64,000 nt of DNA from Candidatus Uabimicrobium amorphum (GTDB taxonomy: Bacteria > Planctomycetota > Uabimicrobiia > Uabimicrobiales > Uabimicrobiaceae): NCBI RefSeq assembly GCF_009002475.1, contig NZ_AP019860.1, forward strand, positions 5,222,501 to 5,286,500, written 5' to 3'. The notes beneath the pieces were generated by a model that made no database searches, was not told the DNA's origin, and saw only the letters and a program-made list of their open reading frames with translations. This document shows positions 8,388-18,264 of the stretch, in pieces (position 1 is the stretch's first letter; every line of letters begins with the position of its first letter). The position numbers and the translations under genes were made by a program.

Positions 8388-9497
8388 ATGGCGAAAAACC
8401 TACGTTTATTGGCAATACTTTGTTTACTAATTTGTGTTAGTAATAGCTATGCACAAAAGTATGATTTTAAATTTGATTTGATTACTTGCGATCGCAAATC
8501 TAAATACTTACATGAGCCCGATGGCGAACTTACCGTTTCTATGGCTTTGCCACGACGCATGGATAAAAAAGATTTACAAAAACTACAAAAAGCGGGTGAA
8601 AAGCAATTGCGCAGCGAGCGTTATCGTATCGAGCGCGAAATGTTAGCGTTTAATGAAGAAATCGATGAGGTAAACTTTCTTAGTCGTTTGAGTTATAAAG
8701 AGGTCTCGGAGCTGGAAGATGAAGCAAATGACAAGTGGGAACAAAATCGCAGTTTAGCCCAAAGAGCAGTGAAAAGAGCCTTAGAGAAAGAATGGAAAAA
8801 TTTACAAAAAAATAAAAGTATGTATAAGAGGCATCGGTTTAAGGTGGCTTTTCGCATTAGCTCTAATGTTGTTGCTATCGCATCGTCTCTGGCAGCTATT
8901 TTTTCCAGCGGGGGAACAAATATTGCTGCATATGCCTCCTTGGTATCGTCAACGGCATCTCTCGGAGGAAATATGAAAAATGCCGGTAGCGATGTTTTTA
9001 AAAATGCAACAGAAGTGTACGCTGTTTTAATTCAGATCAATTCTATTGCAAAAAAGATAAAGGCGGCCAAAGAAAAAGGTGTGTCCGATCGAAAAATGAA
9101 AAGATTAGAGGACGAGCTAAGCAAGGCACGTAAAAGTCTTTCGAAGAAAGCAGACGCATATCGAAGCAGTCTTGGTGAAATTGAGATAAAAGCGGAAAAG
9201 CTACAAGAACAGATTGAGGCAGTAGAGAAAAAAAGAAAAAGTATACCCTTTGATAAAATGGATCACGACGATACAGAAGACAAAGTCAAAAAAATTGACG
9301 ATACTCTGGATGAAATGCGCGAAGATTTGGAAGAGTTACAAGAAAAGCTGGAAGAAGCGGAAAAATTAACCGAAAAAGTAGACCAACTTTCTGAGATAGA
9401 TAAGTCGATAGATGGTTTTGGTTCGGTGAGCAAGATGTCAGGTCTACTAGCTTCTATCACCAACTTATCACAACACATCACCAAGATTATAGAGTAG
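8388..9497 (+). CDS. Secreted coiled-coil protein with central hydrophobic hairpin-like segment
   Basis: A 369-residue protein not assigned to a family. Residues 1-22 are a signal peptide (LRLLAILCLLICVSNSYA, cleavage before QKYDF). Highly charged helical coiled coil occupies about 58-148 and 218-350. Between them is a Gly/Ala/Ser-rich hydrophobic stretch (about 157-195: SSNVVAIASSLAAIF and YASLVSSTASLGG). Two long amphipathic helices flanking a hydrophobic tongue recall alpha-helical pore-forming proteins, but it could equally be a structural envelope protein. AAAGG lies upstream of ATG. It has its own extended -10 promoter. Confidence 0.85.
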   Translation: MAKNLRLLAILCLLICVSNSYAQKYDFKFDLITCDRKSKYLHEPDGELTVSMALPRRMDKKDLQKLQKAGEKQLRSERYRIEREMLAFNEEIDEVNFLSRLSYKEVSELEDEANDKWEQNRSLAQRAVKRALEKEWKNLQKNKSMYKRHRFKVAFRISSNVVAIASSLAAIFSSGGTNIAAYASLVSSTASLGGNMKNAGSDVFKNATEVYAVLIQINSIAKKIKAAKEKGVSDRKMKRLEDELSKARKSLSKKADAYRSSLGEIEIKAEKLQEQIEAVEKKRKSIPFDKMDHDDTEDKVKKIDDTLDEMREDLEELQEKLEEAEKLTEKVDQLSEIDKSIDGFGSVSKMSGLLASITNLSQHITKIIE

Positions 9498-9586
9498 TTG
9501 TTTGTCCACTTAGGTGTGGGAAGTTGATGCCCACATCTTAAGACCTATCATTTTCTCACGAACCACATAGTTATTTTGCCGACAGT

Positions 9587-10519
9587 ATGCTGCGTAATAT
9601 TTCTACTTTTAAGGATAAACATGTGTTGGAAGTATCTGATGTTATTATTGACTATGATCCTGGATCTTTAAAACGAAAACCGGTAAAACGCGAAGATGCT
9701 TTTGCAAAGGTGAGCGGATTCTGGCCGCGAAATATCATCAAAAAAATTCCACATAATGATGGTGTGCTCAATCATGAAGCTGTTGACAAAATTTTATTCA
9801 ATGCTCATTGTGAAATGCAAAGGCTATGGGAAGAATTTTTGCATGGGGAGCGAATATCTGTTGTTTTGCGTACTTTTATCGATACCTTACGTGAACAAAA
9901 AATAGCGCCACCCTACCGCATTGTCGATGTTGGTTGTGGTTTGGGCTATAATATTCGTTGGTTGGCGGCGAATAACGTTTTGGATAGTGATGTTCAACTT
10001 GTTGGGGTAGACTACAACGATTCATTAATTCACCATGCGAAAGCCATTCGTGACATAGAGAACTTGAGTTGCGAATTTATTGTGGGCAACGCTTTTGCAT
10101 TGGAGGAACCGGCCACTGTTTTTATGTCCACGGGTGTTATTCACCATTTTGCCGCACAGCATCTACAAGATTTCTTCTACAAGCAACAACAGCGCCAACC
10201 TTTGGCATTTTTCCATTTTGATATCCAGCCAAGTTGGTTGGCTCCTATTGGTTCGTGGTTATTCCACATGGCGCGCATGCGTAGTGCTTTGGCTAGATAT
10301 GACGGATATCTTTCTGCACGTCGCGCACATCATATTGAGGTTTTAGCACAAACAGCACGACAAGGAGCGCCTAACTACAACTTAATACACTATGGTTGCA
10401 AGATACCTCTTCTGCCTGTCATTCGCAATATGCATGCTATCATTGGAATCGATCCGTGCGTCAGCGAAGCATTTCTTCAAAAACTTCCTAATCCACGAAA
10501 TTTATGGAAAAAATTGTAA
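9587..10519 (+). CDS. Class I SAM-dependent methyltransferase
   Basis: A 310-residue protein with a Rossmann-type AdoMet fold. Motif I is IVDVGCGLGYNIRWL (112-126), followed by the acidic residue after strand 2 (LVGVDYND) and the post-motif block VFMSTGVIHHF. An N-terminal extension of about 100 residues and a C-terminal part rich in aromatic residues may hold the substrate site. The substrate cannot be named. No strong ribosome site precedes ATG 9587, so the start is less certain than the frame. The next gene starts 20 nt downstream and may be co-transcribed. Confidence 0.82.
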   Translation: MLRNISTFKDKHVLEVSDVIIDYDPGSLKRKPVKREDAFAKVSGFWPRNIIKKIPHNDGVLNHEAVDKILFNAHCEMQRLWEEFLHGERISVVLRTFIDTLREQKIAPPYRIVDVGCGLGYNIRWLAANNVLDSDVQLVGVDYNDSLIHHAKAIRDIENLSCEFIVGNAFALEEPATVFMSTGVIHHFAAQHLQDFFYKQQQRQPLAFFHFDIQPSWLAPIGSWLFHMARMRSALARYDGYLSARRAHHIEVLAQTARQGAPNYNLIHYGCKIPLLPVIRNMHAIIGIDPCVSEAFLQKLPNPRNLWKKL

Positions 10520-10538
10520 AACAGTTAAGGAAAATCTT

Positions 10539-12401
10539 ATGAGATTTACGATGTTTTTTTTAGGTGTGTTGTGTGCAGGTTTTCTACACGCAAATGATTA
10601 TAAATACTACGTGAAATTGGAAATACAACTTCAACCAAAATTTGCGGTGAACTTTGGAGATGAATTTGATCAGGAAGATGCGGAGGATTATGGAACATAT
10701 TACAAAGTCAAATTTGCTGACAACAAAAAAATAGGCAAGATAAAACACTTTGTAAATAAACGCCTCTATACATACTATAAAATTTCATATGCCGATCAGC
10801 AATCTATCGTTGCGATATACGATCACGAAGCAAATCTCACGGATAAAATAATATACAATGAGCAAAATGAACTTGTTACGGGAGAAGTATCCCCACGTCA
10901 TTTCTTACTCGCTCCGCCTATTTGGGCTCAGTGTGCTATTTATGTAAAAAAAGATGATCTCGTTCTAAACTCGTGTTTGCGCTTGTTGTTAGGAAATAAC
11001 TTTTTGATGTCGCGGGAACTTGTCAATGACTTTGATTATGGTTTTGCATTTTCCGAGAATCTGAAAGACTTAGATGCATCGCGTTTTTTGATAGTTCTCT
11101 ATGGAAGCATCACTAGCGAAGATTCACGTTGGTTTAGCCATGTAATGTTGCAAAATTGCCGACAAGAAAGGCGAAGTGACGATTGGAACGTTTATTACAG
11201 CGAAGGTGATTACGCGCCACTAAAAGGGGCCATTATTACCAAATCGGGTGTTGTTGCGATTTGCCCTACGGAGCAGGTGAAAGAAACCATTGAAATGCTG
11301 GAGGGCAAGAAGCAACAATGCAATGAGGATTTGTATGATAAAATGCAAAAAATGTTCGGGAAAAATTTATTGTCGTTGCTGTTCACCAAAGATTTTATTT
11401 ATATACCCCAAGAAGAAATTGATTTTCAGAAGATGGACTACGTTCATGTTTCATTATCTCCTTTGGTGGAGAATCATTATGTCGCGCACGTAGATATTGC
11501 CTTTCGTAGCGCAGCTAGTGTCGATGAGTTGCAGAAAAAATTTAATACATCGATACAAAGAATGATGGGTGATATAAGAGAGTCTATGCCGCGTATGAAA
11601 ACTTTTGACGTGAAAGATACTCTTACATTGCTTCAGCAGTTAGAGATAAAATACAGCAATTATGTGTTTTCTGTTGAGAATAAGATTGATCAGCATCTAC
11701 TTAAAGGTTGGACATGTGTGGAAGACCACAACTTACCAAGGTTTTATTTTGAATATTTTCGCGACCTAACTGTTGAAAAAACGATTGAAAATTCACAGCA
11801 ACATTTTGTCAATGGTGAGTATAAGAAAGTTTTTGAAGAATCATATCTTTGGGAGTTTTTGGAAAAGAAAGAATATCGCAAAATTTACGATGAATTTTGG
11901 GAAAAGATGGACGAAAGCAGTAAAAAACGATTTGGTTACGATAAGTTTGAGACGCTGGATGATTTAATTGTGCATAAAATGCTCCATGACAATTTTTGGA
12001 TAAAAGAAAAACGTTACAGAGGAGCGTTGAATGGCATAGGTGAATTGTATCTGAAAATGCAAAGTACTCCATATGCACAACAAATAAAAAACAGATACGA
12101 GGAACTATATAAAGAGGCGGTGGCAGAACAAAAAAATGCGAAGCTTTATTTTTATTACCAATCTTTTGATGAGTATGTAAAAGACTCACTAAAATGGAAA
12201 AAAGAAAGTAAAGAAAAATATTCGTCACTGTTGGCCGAAGTGAAAAAACTCGAAAAACAACAACGTTTCCATGAGGCCATTGATAAAACGATGTTTGAAT
12301 TATATTTCAGTTGTCCTTCACTGTTTGAAAGGATCGAAGCTGTGAAATACTTCTATCGTTTACTGGAAAAACGCACCGCGAAATATACTGATATTAAGTA
12401 G
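10539..12401 (+). CDS. Large secreted protein of unknown function
   Basis: A 620-residue protein with a signal peptide (MRFTMFFLGVLCAGFLHA, then NDYKYY). ATG 10539 is chosen over upstream in-frame codons because TAAGGA lies 8 nt before it and the signal peptide begins there. The N-terminal 300 residues are mixed alpha/beta with repeated short beta-type segments. The last 200 residues are helical, very rich in Lys/Glu/Tyr and TPR-like in spacing (YKKVFEESYLWEFLEKKEYRKIYDEFWEK). No catalytic motif is evident. It precedes a small membrane protein and a secreted helical protein in the same direction. Confidence 0.85.
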   Translation: MRFTMFFLGVLCAGFLHANDYKYYVKLEIQLQPKFAVNFGDEFDQEDAEDYGTYYKVKFADNKKIGKIKHFVNKRLYTYYKISYADQQSIVAIYDHEANLTDKIIYNEQNELVTGEVSPRHFLLAPPIWAQCAIYVKKDDLVLNSCLRLLLGNNFLMSRELVNDFDYGFAFSENLKDLDASRFLIVLYGSITSEDSRWFSHVMLQNCRQERRSDDWNVYYSEGDYAPLKGAIITKSGVVAICPTEQVKETIEMLEGKKQQCNEDLYDKMQKMFGKNLLSLLFTKDFIYIPQEEIDFQKMDYVHVSLSPLVENHYVAHVDIAFRSAASVDELQKKFNTSIQRMMGDIRESMPRMKTFDVKDTLTLLQQLEIKYSNYVFSVENKIDQHLLKGWTCVEDHNLPRFYFEYFRDLTVEKTIENSQQHFVNGEYKKVFEESYLWEFLEKKEYRKIYDEFWEKMDESSKKRFGYDKFETLDDLIVHKMLHDNFWIKEKRYRGALNGIGELYLKMQSTPYAQQIKNRYEELYKEAVAEQKNAKLYFYYQSFDEYVKDSLKWKKESKEKYSSLLAEVKKLEKQQRFHEAIDKTMFELYFSCPSLFERIEAVKYFYRLLEKRTAKYTDIK

Positions 12402-12408
12402 GAAATCT

Positions 12409-12957
12409 ATGATACACATCATGATTATTTATAGCTTATGCTTTTTGAATTTTATTCTCATTGGAATATGCGATGCTGCGGGGCGTAATCCGCTAATTTA
12501 TAAACGCAAATACTATTATAAGTCGATTCTTCATTCTATCGCTGTGGGACATGTTCTTTTGGCAGTTGTCGCAGTGTATTCGTGGACGTTATGGTGGAAT
12601 TCCACGGATGCGGATATATTATGGGAGTCGTTTCTTGCTGTTAGCATGATGCCGATACAGTTATTTGTCACCTATGCGAGTATTGTACTATGCACGTTTT
12701 TGTTGTATGCAATACCAAATTCTGAGTTGCGCAGCTTTGTCACTGTGGCATCTTTTGGTCCGTTGACAATGATGAAGGCGTGGATTTTTATCATTGGTTG
12801 GTTTACGTTTGTGTCGTCCACAAGTGACTGGCGTCTTATTTCTATATGGTCTTTGGGGACAAGTGCTATTTTGTTTCAGAAAAAATTGTTGAACTCTTTG
12901 GGGTTTGCGCATCGTTTGACCTACCCTCAATCATTGCAATTTACGGAAAATAGTTAG
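12409..12957 (+). CDS. Small integral membrane protein, unknown function
   Basis: A 182-residue protein with four to five hydrophobic helices (about 2-22, 40-62, 75-103, 112-135, 143-160). No family is recognised. It starts 7 nt after the preceding stop with AGGA 5 nt before ATG, so it is almost certainly in one transcript with the secreted protein upstream. Confidence 0.78.
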   Translation: MIHIMIIYSLCFLNFILIGICDAAGRNPLIYKRKYYYKSILHSIAVGHVLLAVVAVYSWTLWWNSTDADILWESFLAVSMMPIQLFVTYASIVLCTFLLYAIPNSELRSFVTVASFGPLTMMKAWIFIIGWFTFVSSTSDWRLISIWSLGTSAILFQKKLLNSLGFAHRLTYPQSLQFTENS

Positions 12958-13006
12958 GTGTTATCCATCGTAGCACCTTGTAAATTTTCTTTTAAGGAAT
13001 AGAAAA

Positions 13007-14179
13007 TTGAAAAACATAATGATCGCAATATTTGTTATCTGTTTGGTACACGCAAAATCCAAAGAAGATGTACAAAAGTTTTTAGCGGAAGGCAACTATA
13101 AACAAGGTGAAGTTCACTTAGAAAATATTTTAAGTGAAAATCCTGAAAATGACCGCGCACGTTTAGGTTTGGCTGCGCTACAGTTTTTTAGAGCTTTTTC
13201 TAATCTCTCTGATGATTTATATCGTTACGGTTTGCGTAACCGTTACCTAGCAAGAGAATTTCAACAAGATTTTATGCTACCTCTGAAATCCAATCCAAAT
13301 CCCCAGCCCATTTCCTACAAAGATTTTCGCAACATTGTGGAGAATTGGAAAAATACTCTACAATTGGCAGACATGAATCTACAAAAAATAAAAGATGAAA
13401 CAATGCAACTGGAGATCAATCTGTCACAAGCATTATTCCGTTTTTTTATGAATCTAAGGCCAAATATTTCGCAGAATGAACTAGATGCTATGCAAAAACA
13501 AGCGGCCATTGTTATTCACTTTGACATTGCCGACGCGCATTGGTTACGTGGATACTGTAATATTTTTATGGCCGCAGGCGAGGCATTTCTCGCGTATGAC
13601 CATCGCGAATTATTTGAAGCGGTCGGGCACTTGTTTTTTGCCGATGTCGTTTCCGAGCATAAATTGATTGGCCACTATAAAGCCAATTACGGTTTTTCAC
13701 GCGATTTAATTGACGCGATTGCTTTTATACATGGTTTTTCTTTTCAACTAAAAGAGCCACAGCGTATGCTGAAATCGTTGTATCATTTGGAGACCTTCAT
13801 TGCCCAAGGGCGAAAGTCATGGGAGTGCATTCTCCGTGAAAAGGATACAGATCATTTTGAATGGGTTCCCAATCCACAGCAACAAAGTTTTATGCCAGTG
13901 GAACAGAAGATGATTGATGGCTGGTTAGAGGTCCTCAACGAACTAGAAAGTATTCTCAAAGGAAAAAAATTAGTGCCCTTCTGGATAAATCGTGACTATG
14001 GCATTAACGTACGCAAGGTATTTACCCAACCACAAAAATTTGATTTGATTATGTGGATACACGGTTCGGGAGTAGTGCGCTACGTGGAGAAAGGTTCCAT
14101 AAGTGATGAAAGACGCTGGCGAGACCTAACGGAAGTATTTGGCCGTGATTTTTTTACCTATATGTTTTGGTTTAACTAA
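13007..14179 (+). CDS. Secreted helical-repeat (TPR-like) protein
   Basis: A 390-residue protein. The start is TTG 13007, with AAGGAA 7-8 nt upstream; the alternative ATG at 13019 would remove the basic residue of the signal peptide (MKNIMIAIFVICLVHA). Residues 18-65 look like a TPR hairpin (KFLAEGNYKQGEVHLENILSENPENDRARLGLAAL), and the rest is mostly helical with aromatic-rich segments. There is no enzymatic motif. It probably belongs with the two preceding genes as a set of exported proteins of one lineage-specific system. Confidence 0.8.
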   Translation: MKNIMIAIFVICLVHAKSKEDVQKFLAEGNYKQGEVHLENILSENPENDRARLGLAALQFFRAFSNLSDDLYRYGLRNRYLAREFQQDFMLPLKSNPNPQPISYKDFRNIVENWKNTLQLADMNLQKIKDETMQLEINLSQALFRFFMNLRPNISQNELDAMQKQAAIVIHFDIADAHWLRGYCNIFMAAGEAFLAYDHRELFEAVGHLFFADVVSEHKLIGHYKANYGFSRDLIDAIAFIHGFSFQLKEPQRMLKSLYHLETFIAQGRKSWECILREKDTDHFEWVPNPQQQSFMPVEQKMIDGWLEVLNELESILKGKKLVPFWINRDYGINVRKVFTQPQKFDLIMWIHGSGVVRYVEKGSISDERRWRDLTEVFGRDFFTYMFWFN

Positions 14180-14388
14180 GCGACGAACAAAGAACTCGTA
14201 ACGTCGTAGTTATGTAATTTATAATATTGTAAATATGAAAGTGTGTCATATAGTTGTTGGTGTTCAAATGACAATTTTATATATCGCTTCCGACTGTTCC
14301 AGAAAAAATAAAAAAAGAGAACCTTTTTGTAAAAACCTATGTAGTACTTATAGCCAAGTTAACCAAATTACGCAAAAAGGAGTTATGT

Positions 14389-15600
14389 ATGAATCGCAGA
14401 GAGTTTATGAAAAATGCCGCTTTGAGTTTGTGCGCATTGTCGATCCCTGTTGTGGGACGCAAGGCTTTTGGGGCGGACTCGGACCCTATTGTTCTCGAAA
14501 AGAAAGAAATTGCCGGAATACCTAAATTTGAAATACCGAAAACACAACTTGCCATTCCACAGACTTCTTATTGTAAACGCGTCGTATTTGTACGCTATGG
14601 TGGCGGAGTACGGCGCCAGGAAACGATTAGTCCTAAAACGGAGTCGCCGTTCTTTTATCATGGTTTATTGAAGGAAGGTACGCTTTTTTCCAATGTATGG
14701 ATTGATCGCGAATCCATTACCGGGCACGCCCAGGGATCATTGTATACCATGACGGGACGTTTTGACAACTACAAGGGACAACCATTTGATGTGGAATACA
14801 CACCTTTATATCCTACTTTTGCGGAATATGTGCACAAAGGACTAAAAACAACTTCTACAGATTGTATTATGATTAACAATTCCGACAACATGTCTACAGA
14901 GTTTTTTGGCTTTTCTGAGCACAAAGATTATGGGTTGGCACACGCACCAATTTTGCTTTCTGAATGGGCACTTATGGTTAGACGTTTGGAGCGTAACCTA
15001 CAAAAAGCTACAGGAAGTAATCGCAATAAACTTTTACAGAAACAAAAAGAATTATTGCAACAATTATACCGCGCGGAAATTCCTTCTGATCCGAAAACAA
15101 CAGAACTCATCGATCGCCTTGACAAAGAACACGGCGAGAGACCGCCTCTTGGCGACGAGCTTGTCGCGGAGTTGGCGGTGCGCGCACTGCGGGAACTAAA
15201 GCCGCGTTATTTGCAGGTGCATCTGCAAGACTCCGACTACGTACACTGGGGACCAGGACAATTGTACCGTCGTGGTGTACGACGTATGGATACCGCATTG
15301 CGACGTATTTGGGAGACGATACAATCTAACAACGAATTGCGTGATGAAACAGCACTTGTCGTGGTTCCTGACCATGGACGCAACATGCATGGTTCGCGAC
15401 GTATTCCTTATCAGCACCACGATACCGAAGATCCAGGTAGCCATGAAATATTTGCGTTTTTTGCCGGGCCAGGTATTCCTCGCGGGGTACGTATTGACCA
15501 GTCTCTACCGCAAATAGACGCTACCGCTACTATGGGAGCACTCCTGGGAGTCGCAACTCCATATGTGCACGGTAAGGTAATGGAAGGGGTGATTTCATGA
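14389..15600 (+). CDS. Tat-exported alkaline-phosphatase-superfamily protein
   Basis: A 403-residue protein. The N-terminus MNRREFMKNAALSLCALSIPVVG is a twin-arginine signal. Metal-site motifs of the alkaline phosphatase/sulfatase/DUF1501-like superfamily are seen: ITGHAQGSLYTMTGR near the usual nucleophile position, QDSDYVHWG and VVVPDHGRNMHGS, with a further His at PYQHHDTEDPGSHE. It is likely a periplasmic metal-dependent hydrolase of phosphate or sulfate esters; the substrate is unknown and the nucleophile (a Ser or Thr) is not certain. AGGAG is 6 nt before ATG. The stop overlaps the next start (ATGA), indicating coupling to the membrane protein that follows. Confidence 0.85.
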   Translation: MNRREFMKNAALSLCALSIPVVGRKAFGADSDPIVLEKKEIAGIPKFEIPKTQLAIPQTSYCKRVVFVRYGGGVRRQETISPKTESPFFYHGLLKEGTLFSNVWIDRESITGHAQGSLYTMTGRFDNYKGQPFDVEYTPLYPTFAEYVHKGLKTTSTDCIMINNSDNMSTEFFGFSEHKDYGLAHAPILLSEWALMVRRLERNLQKATGSNRNKLLQKQKELLQQLYRAEIPSDPKTTELIDRLDKEHGERPPLGDELVAELAVRALRELKPRYLQVHLQDSDYVHWGPGQLYRRGVRRMDTALRRIWETIQSNNELRDETALVVVPDHGRNMHGSRRIPYQHHDTEDPGSHEIFAFFAGPGIPRGVRIDQSLPQIDATATMGALLGVATPYVHGKVMEGVIS

Positions 15601-16730
15601 GTAGTGCAGCGTCCGCTTTAACGGTCGAAACTTCGCCGCAAAAAACCATCAGTTTGGCAAATATTGTTGAAAAAATTTTGTCCATTTTTTCTCTAATCAT
15701 GGTGCTAGCTATCGGTGGTTTTTTGTGCCGTAATATCGTCACTTCGATGCTCGCTCTTGGTTATATGGTTGTTGCGATGCGCAATGTGATTCATAACGAT
15801 GGCAAAATAATGACAGCACTACCTGGTCAAAAAGCACTGTGTAATGTACCAATGATTGCGTTGTTATTTTTACCAAGTATTATTGTGGTGCAAACTGCTC
15901 CTCTAGTGGGAATTGTTTTATTCGTTGCCGCAGTTTTCTATACCATTGTTGGCTGCGCAGCACTCAGTAGTGGAGCATCGCGAATTTGTTTGATCAAAAT
16001 CTCTGCGGCAATAGAGCATTTGCGCAATCAAAATCCCCAGTCGCATTGGATGCGCAACTTATTTTCCGCGTACTACACATCGTGTAAATCACAATTGGCA
16101 AATCTTGGGAATATGTGGATGCTGGGAGCCAAGGCATTTTTGGGAGCGTATTTGTGGTTGGTGGTCCCTAGTTTTTTTCTCGCGATTGGTTGGTACTTTG
16201 GGTGGATTTTCTCCTTTGAACGTCTGACCTATGAGATGTCGTTTTGCGTTTTGATGACAGTACTTGGTGTATTTAGCTTTGGTTGGGTAGCGATTCATCT
16301 ACCTTTGTCAACGGCACACTTCGCGATGCACGGCAATATTAAGAGCTTTTTCGACATTTCCTTTGTCAAAAAGCATATACGCAAAGCCCCTTTGTCCTAC
16401 GGTTTAGTCTTACTTTTCACCATTTTTCTCACTATATTTCCCTATGCCGCGAAAATTCCGCGTTTGCAAGTAAAGGATGTTGCGGGAGTGGCGTTTTTGT
16501 TTTTTGTATTGGTGCTATGGGCAAAGCTACTGTGGGCGAAAGTGTATGCCATCGCGAATAGTGGTGAAGAGAAAAATTGGTATTCGATCAATCGTTGGCT
16601 ACTACGCGTTGCCAAAGTAGCGTCCTTTATTCTTGTCCCTATTATATTACTTCTCAGCCAGTTCGTTAGTTGGCGTGGAGCGTATGGATTTTTTGATCAC
16701 TTTATGTATTTGCTACCGACATTTTTCTAA
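15597..16730 (+). CDS. Polytopic membrane protein coupled to the phosphatase-like gene
   Basis: A 377-residue protein with roughly eight to nine hydrophobic helices, including LSIFSLIMVLAIGGFLC, MIALLFLPSIIVVQTAPLVG, YLWLVVPSFFLAIGWYFGW, FLFFVLVLWAKLLWA and VASFILVPIILLLSQF. No transporter signature is recognised. The 4-nt ATGA overlap with the upstream Tat-exported hydrolase argues for a joint function at the membrane. Confidence 0.8.
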   Translation: MSSAASALTVETSPQKTISLANIVEKILSIFSLIMVLAIGGFLCRNIVTSMLALGYMVVAMRNVIHNDGKIMTALPGQKALCNVPMIALLFLPSIIVVQTAPLVGIVLFVAAVFYTIVGCAALSSGASRICLIKISAAIEHLRNQNPQSHWMRNLFSAYYTSCKSQLANLGNMWMLGAKAFLGAYLWLVVPSFFLAIGWYFGWIFSFERLTYEMSFCVLMTVLGVFSFGWVAIHLPLSTAHFAMHGNIKSFFDISFVKKHIRKAPLSYGLVLLFTIFLTIFPYAAKIPRLQVKDVAGVAFLFFVLVLWAKLLWAKVYAIANSGEEKNWYSINRWLLRVAKVASFILVPIILLLSQFVSWRGAYGFFDHFMYLLPTFF

Positions 16731-16748
16731 GGTAAAAAATCTTAGAGC

Positions 16749-16757
16749 TGTTATACT
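16749..16757 (+). promoter_or_regulatory. Extended -10 promoter of the P450 gene
   Basis: TGTTATACT fits TGnTATAAT and lies 49 nt before the P450 start. No clear -35 is present. Confidence 0.5.
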
Positions 16758-16805
16758 TAATAGTAAATTTGGCTATTAAGTATATTCTTTTTGTCCAGGT
16801 GCAAT

Positions 16806-18134
16806 ATGAAGCGTGAAAAACTTTTTCCAGGCCCATCTAGTCCATGGTGGTGGCAAGCGGTTTCTCTTATCAAAAATTCTTATGGCCTTTTAGGCAAGTG
16901 TATTCAAAAATACGGTGCGCCATTCTCGATGCGTATAAATTCTAAAACACAATTTGTATTTTTCAACACACCCGAGGCGGCCCGTGATTTATTCACCGCC
17001 AACTACAAGGATGTATTTGCTGGACCGATCAGTGAGCCTCTGCGCCCTGTATTGGGTGGCAAGTCGTTACTACTTCTCGATGACGATGAACATTTAGCGA
17101 TGCGCCGCTTTATGACACCACCTTTTACAGGAAATGCGATGCGCAATTATGGAGAAATTATTCGCGACATTTCTGTTAAAAACACCAGAAAATGGGGAAA
17201 AGGTACCGAAGTTACCATGCAGCATGTGATGCAGACCATCTCAATGGAAGTTATTTTACACGCTGTTTTTGATTTGCACGAAGGCGAACGTTTTGAGAGA
17301 TACAAACGCATTTTATTGGAGTATCTCTCTATATTTAACGGCAAAAACGCTATTTTTTTATATATCCCCAAGTTGCGTAAACGCTTTCTCGCACCATGGG
17401 CAAAATATTTACGTACCGTCAAATTAGTAGACGAACTGATCTACGAAGAAATCAATTTGCGCAAACAGAGTTCGCAACAAAACGATATCCTATCGCGTTT
17501 ACTTGCAATTCGCGATGAGGATGGCAATGCGTTGTCTGATTTGGAATTGCGCGATCAACTAGTGACATTGCTGCTCGCTGGGCATGAAACCACAGCCGCG
17601 TCGATGACATGGTGTTTGTATTGGATTCACCATACACCGGAGGTTTTGCCACAATTGTGTGATGAATTGCGCGGTCATACTTCCATAGAAGATATTGCAA
17701 AATTGCCATTTCTAGATGCAGTGTGTCGTGAAACGTTGCGTTTGTATCCGATTGTACCCGCTGTAGGCCGCCTGTTACAACGCCCGGTATCTGTTGCTGG
17801 ACATGAGTTGCCGGAAGGGACTGCCGCCATTTTGAGCATCTACCTCACACACCGCAATCCCGATGTATATCCCAATCCTGAAGTTTTCTATCCACAACGC
17901 TTTCTCGAACGCAAATACGATGCATATGAGTTTGTTCCCTTTGGCGGTGGTGCACGGCGTTGTTTGGGCATGCACTTCGCGCTATACGAAATGAAAATAG
18001 TCATCGCACATTTATTGCAGAACTATCAACTGGAGTTGTGTAGCGATAAACCAGTATCAGCGGTACGCCGTGGAGTAACTTTTTTTCCTAAAGGTGGTAT
18101 TCCTATGGTTGTGAGGGAACGGCGGGAAGATTAA
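16806..18134 (+). CDS. Cytochrome P450
   Basis: A 442-residue soluble P450, a heme-thiolate monooxygenase. The oxygen-binding I-helix is LLLAGHETTAASMTW, the K-helix ExxR is ETLRLYP, and the heme loop is FGGGARRCLG (379-388) with the axial Cys386. The length is normal and no membrane anchor is seen; PFGGGARRCLGMHFA resembles bacterial CYP102/CYP4-like sequences. Redox partners are not in the neighbourhood. ATG 16806 has AGG 6 nt upstream; a TTG five codons earlier is less likely. It is monocistronic, ending before a repeat and double stem-loop. Confidence 0.96.
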   Translation: MKREKLFPGPSSPWWWQAVSLIKNSYGLLGKCIQKYGAPFSMRINSKTQFVFFNTPEAARDLFTANYKDVFAGPISEPLRPVLGGKSLLLLDDDEHLAMRRFMTPPFTGNAMRNYGEIIRDISVKNTRKWGKGTEVTMQHVMQTISMEVILHAVFDLHEGERFERYKRILLEYLSIFNGKNAIFLYIPKLRKRFLAPWAKYLRTVKLVDELIYEEINLRKQSSQQNDILSRLLAIRDEDGNALSDLELRDQLVTLLLAGHETTAASMTWCLYWIHHTPEVLPQLCDELRGHTSIEDIAKLPFLDAVCRETLRLYPIVPAVGRLLQRPVSVAGHELPEGTAAILSIYLTHRNPDVYPNPEVFYPQRFLERKYDAYEFVPFGGGARRCLGMHFALYEMKIVIAHLLQNYQLELCSDKPVSAVRRGVTFFPKGGIPMVVRERRED

Positions 18135-18147
18135 TCGTACCATTGTT

Positions 18148-18261
18148 GATTTAGGTTTTGCTAAGAAAAGAGATTCGTTTTCAGATTGGTGCCCTCACCA
18201 TCGCGGATTTAGTTTTTGTTAAGAAAAGAGATTCGTTTTCAGATTGGTGCCCTCACCATCG
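18148..18261. repeat. Two 56-bp direct repeats, 2 bp apart
   Basis: The 56-bp unit (beginning GATTTAG and ending CCCTCACCATCG) occurs at 18148-18203 and 18206-18261 with only two mismatches. It lies downstream of the P450 stop, between convergent genes. It has no open frame and no recognised function, and its spacing excludes a CRISPR array. Confidence 0.9.
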
Positions 18262-18264
18262 AAT

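Noticed and set aside
18148..18261. CRISPR-like array
   Set aside because: There are only two 56-bp repeats with a 2-bp gap; there are no spacers and no cas genes.
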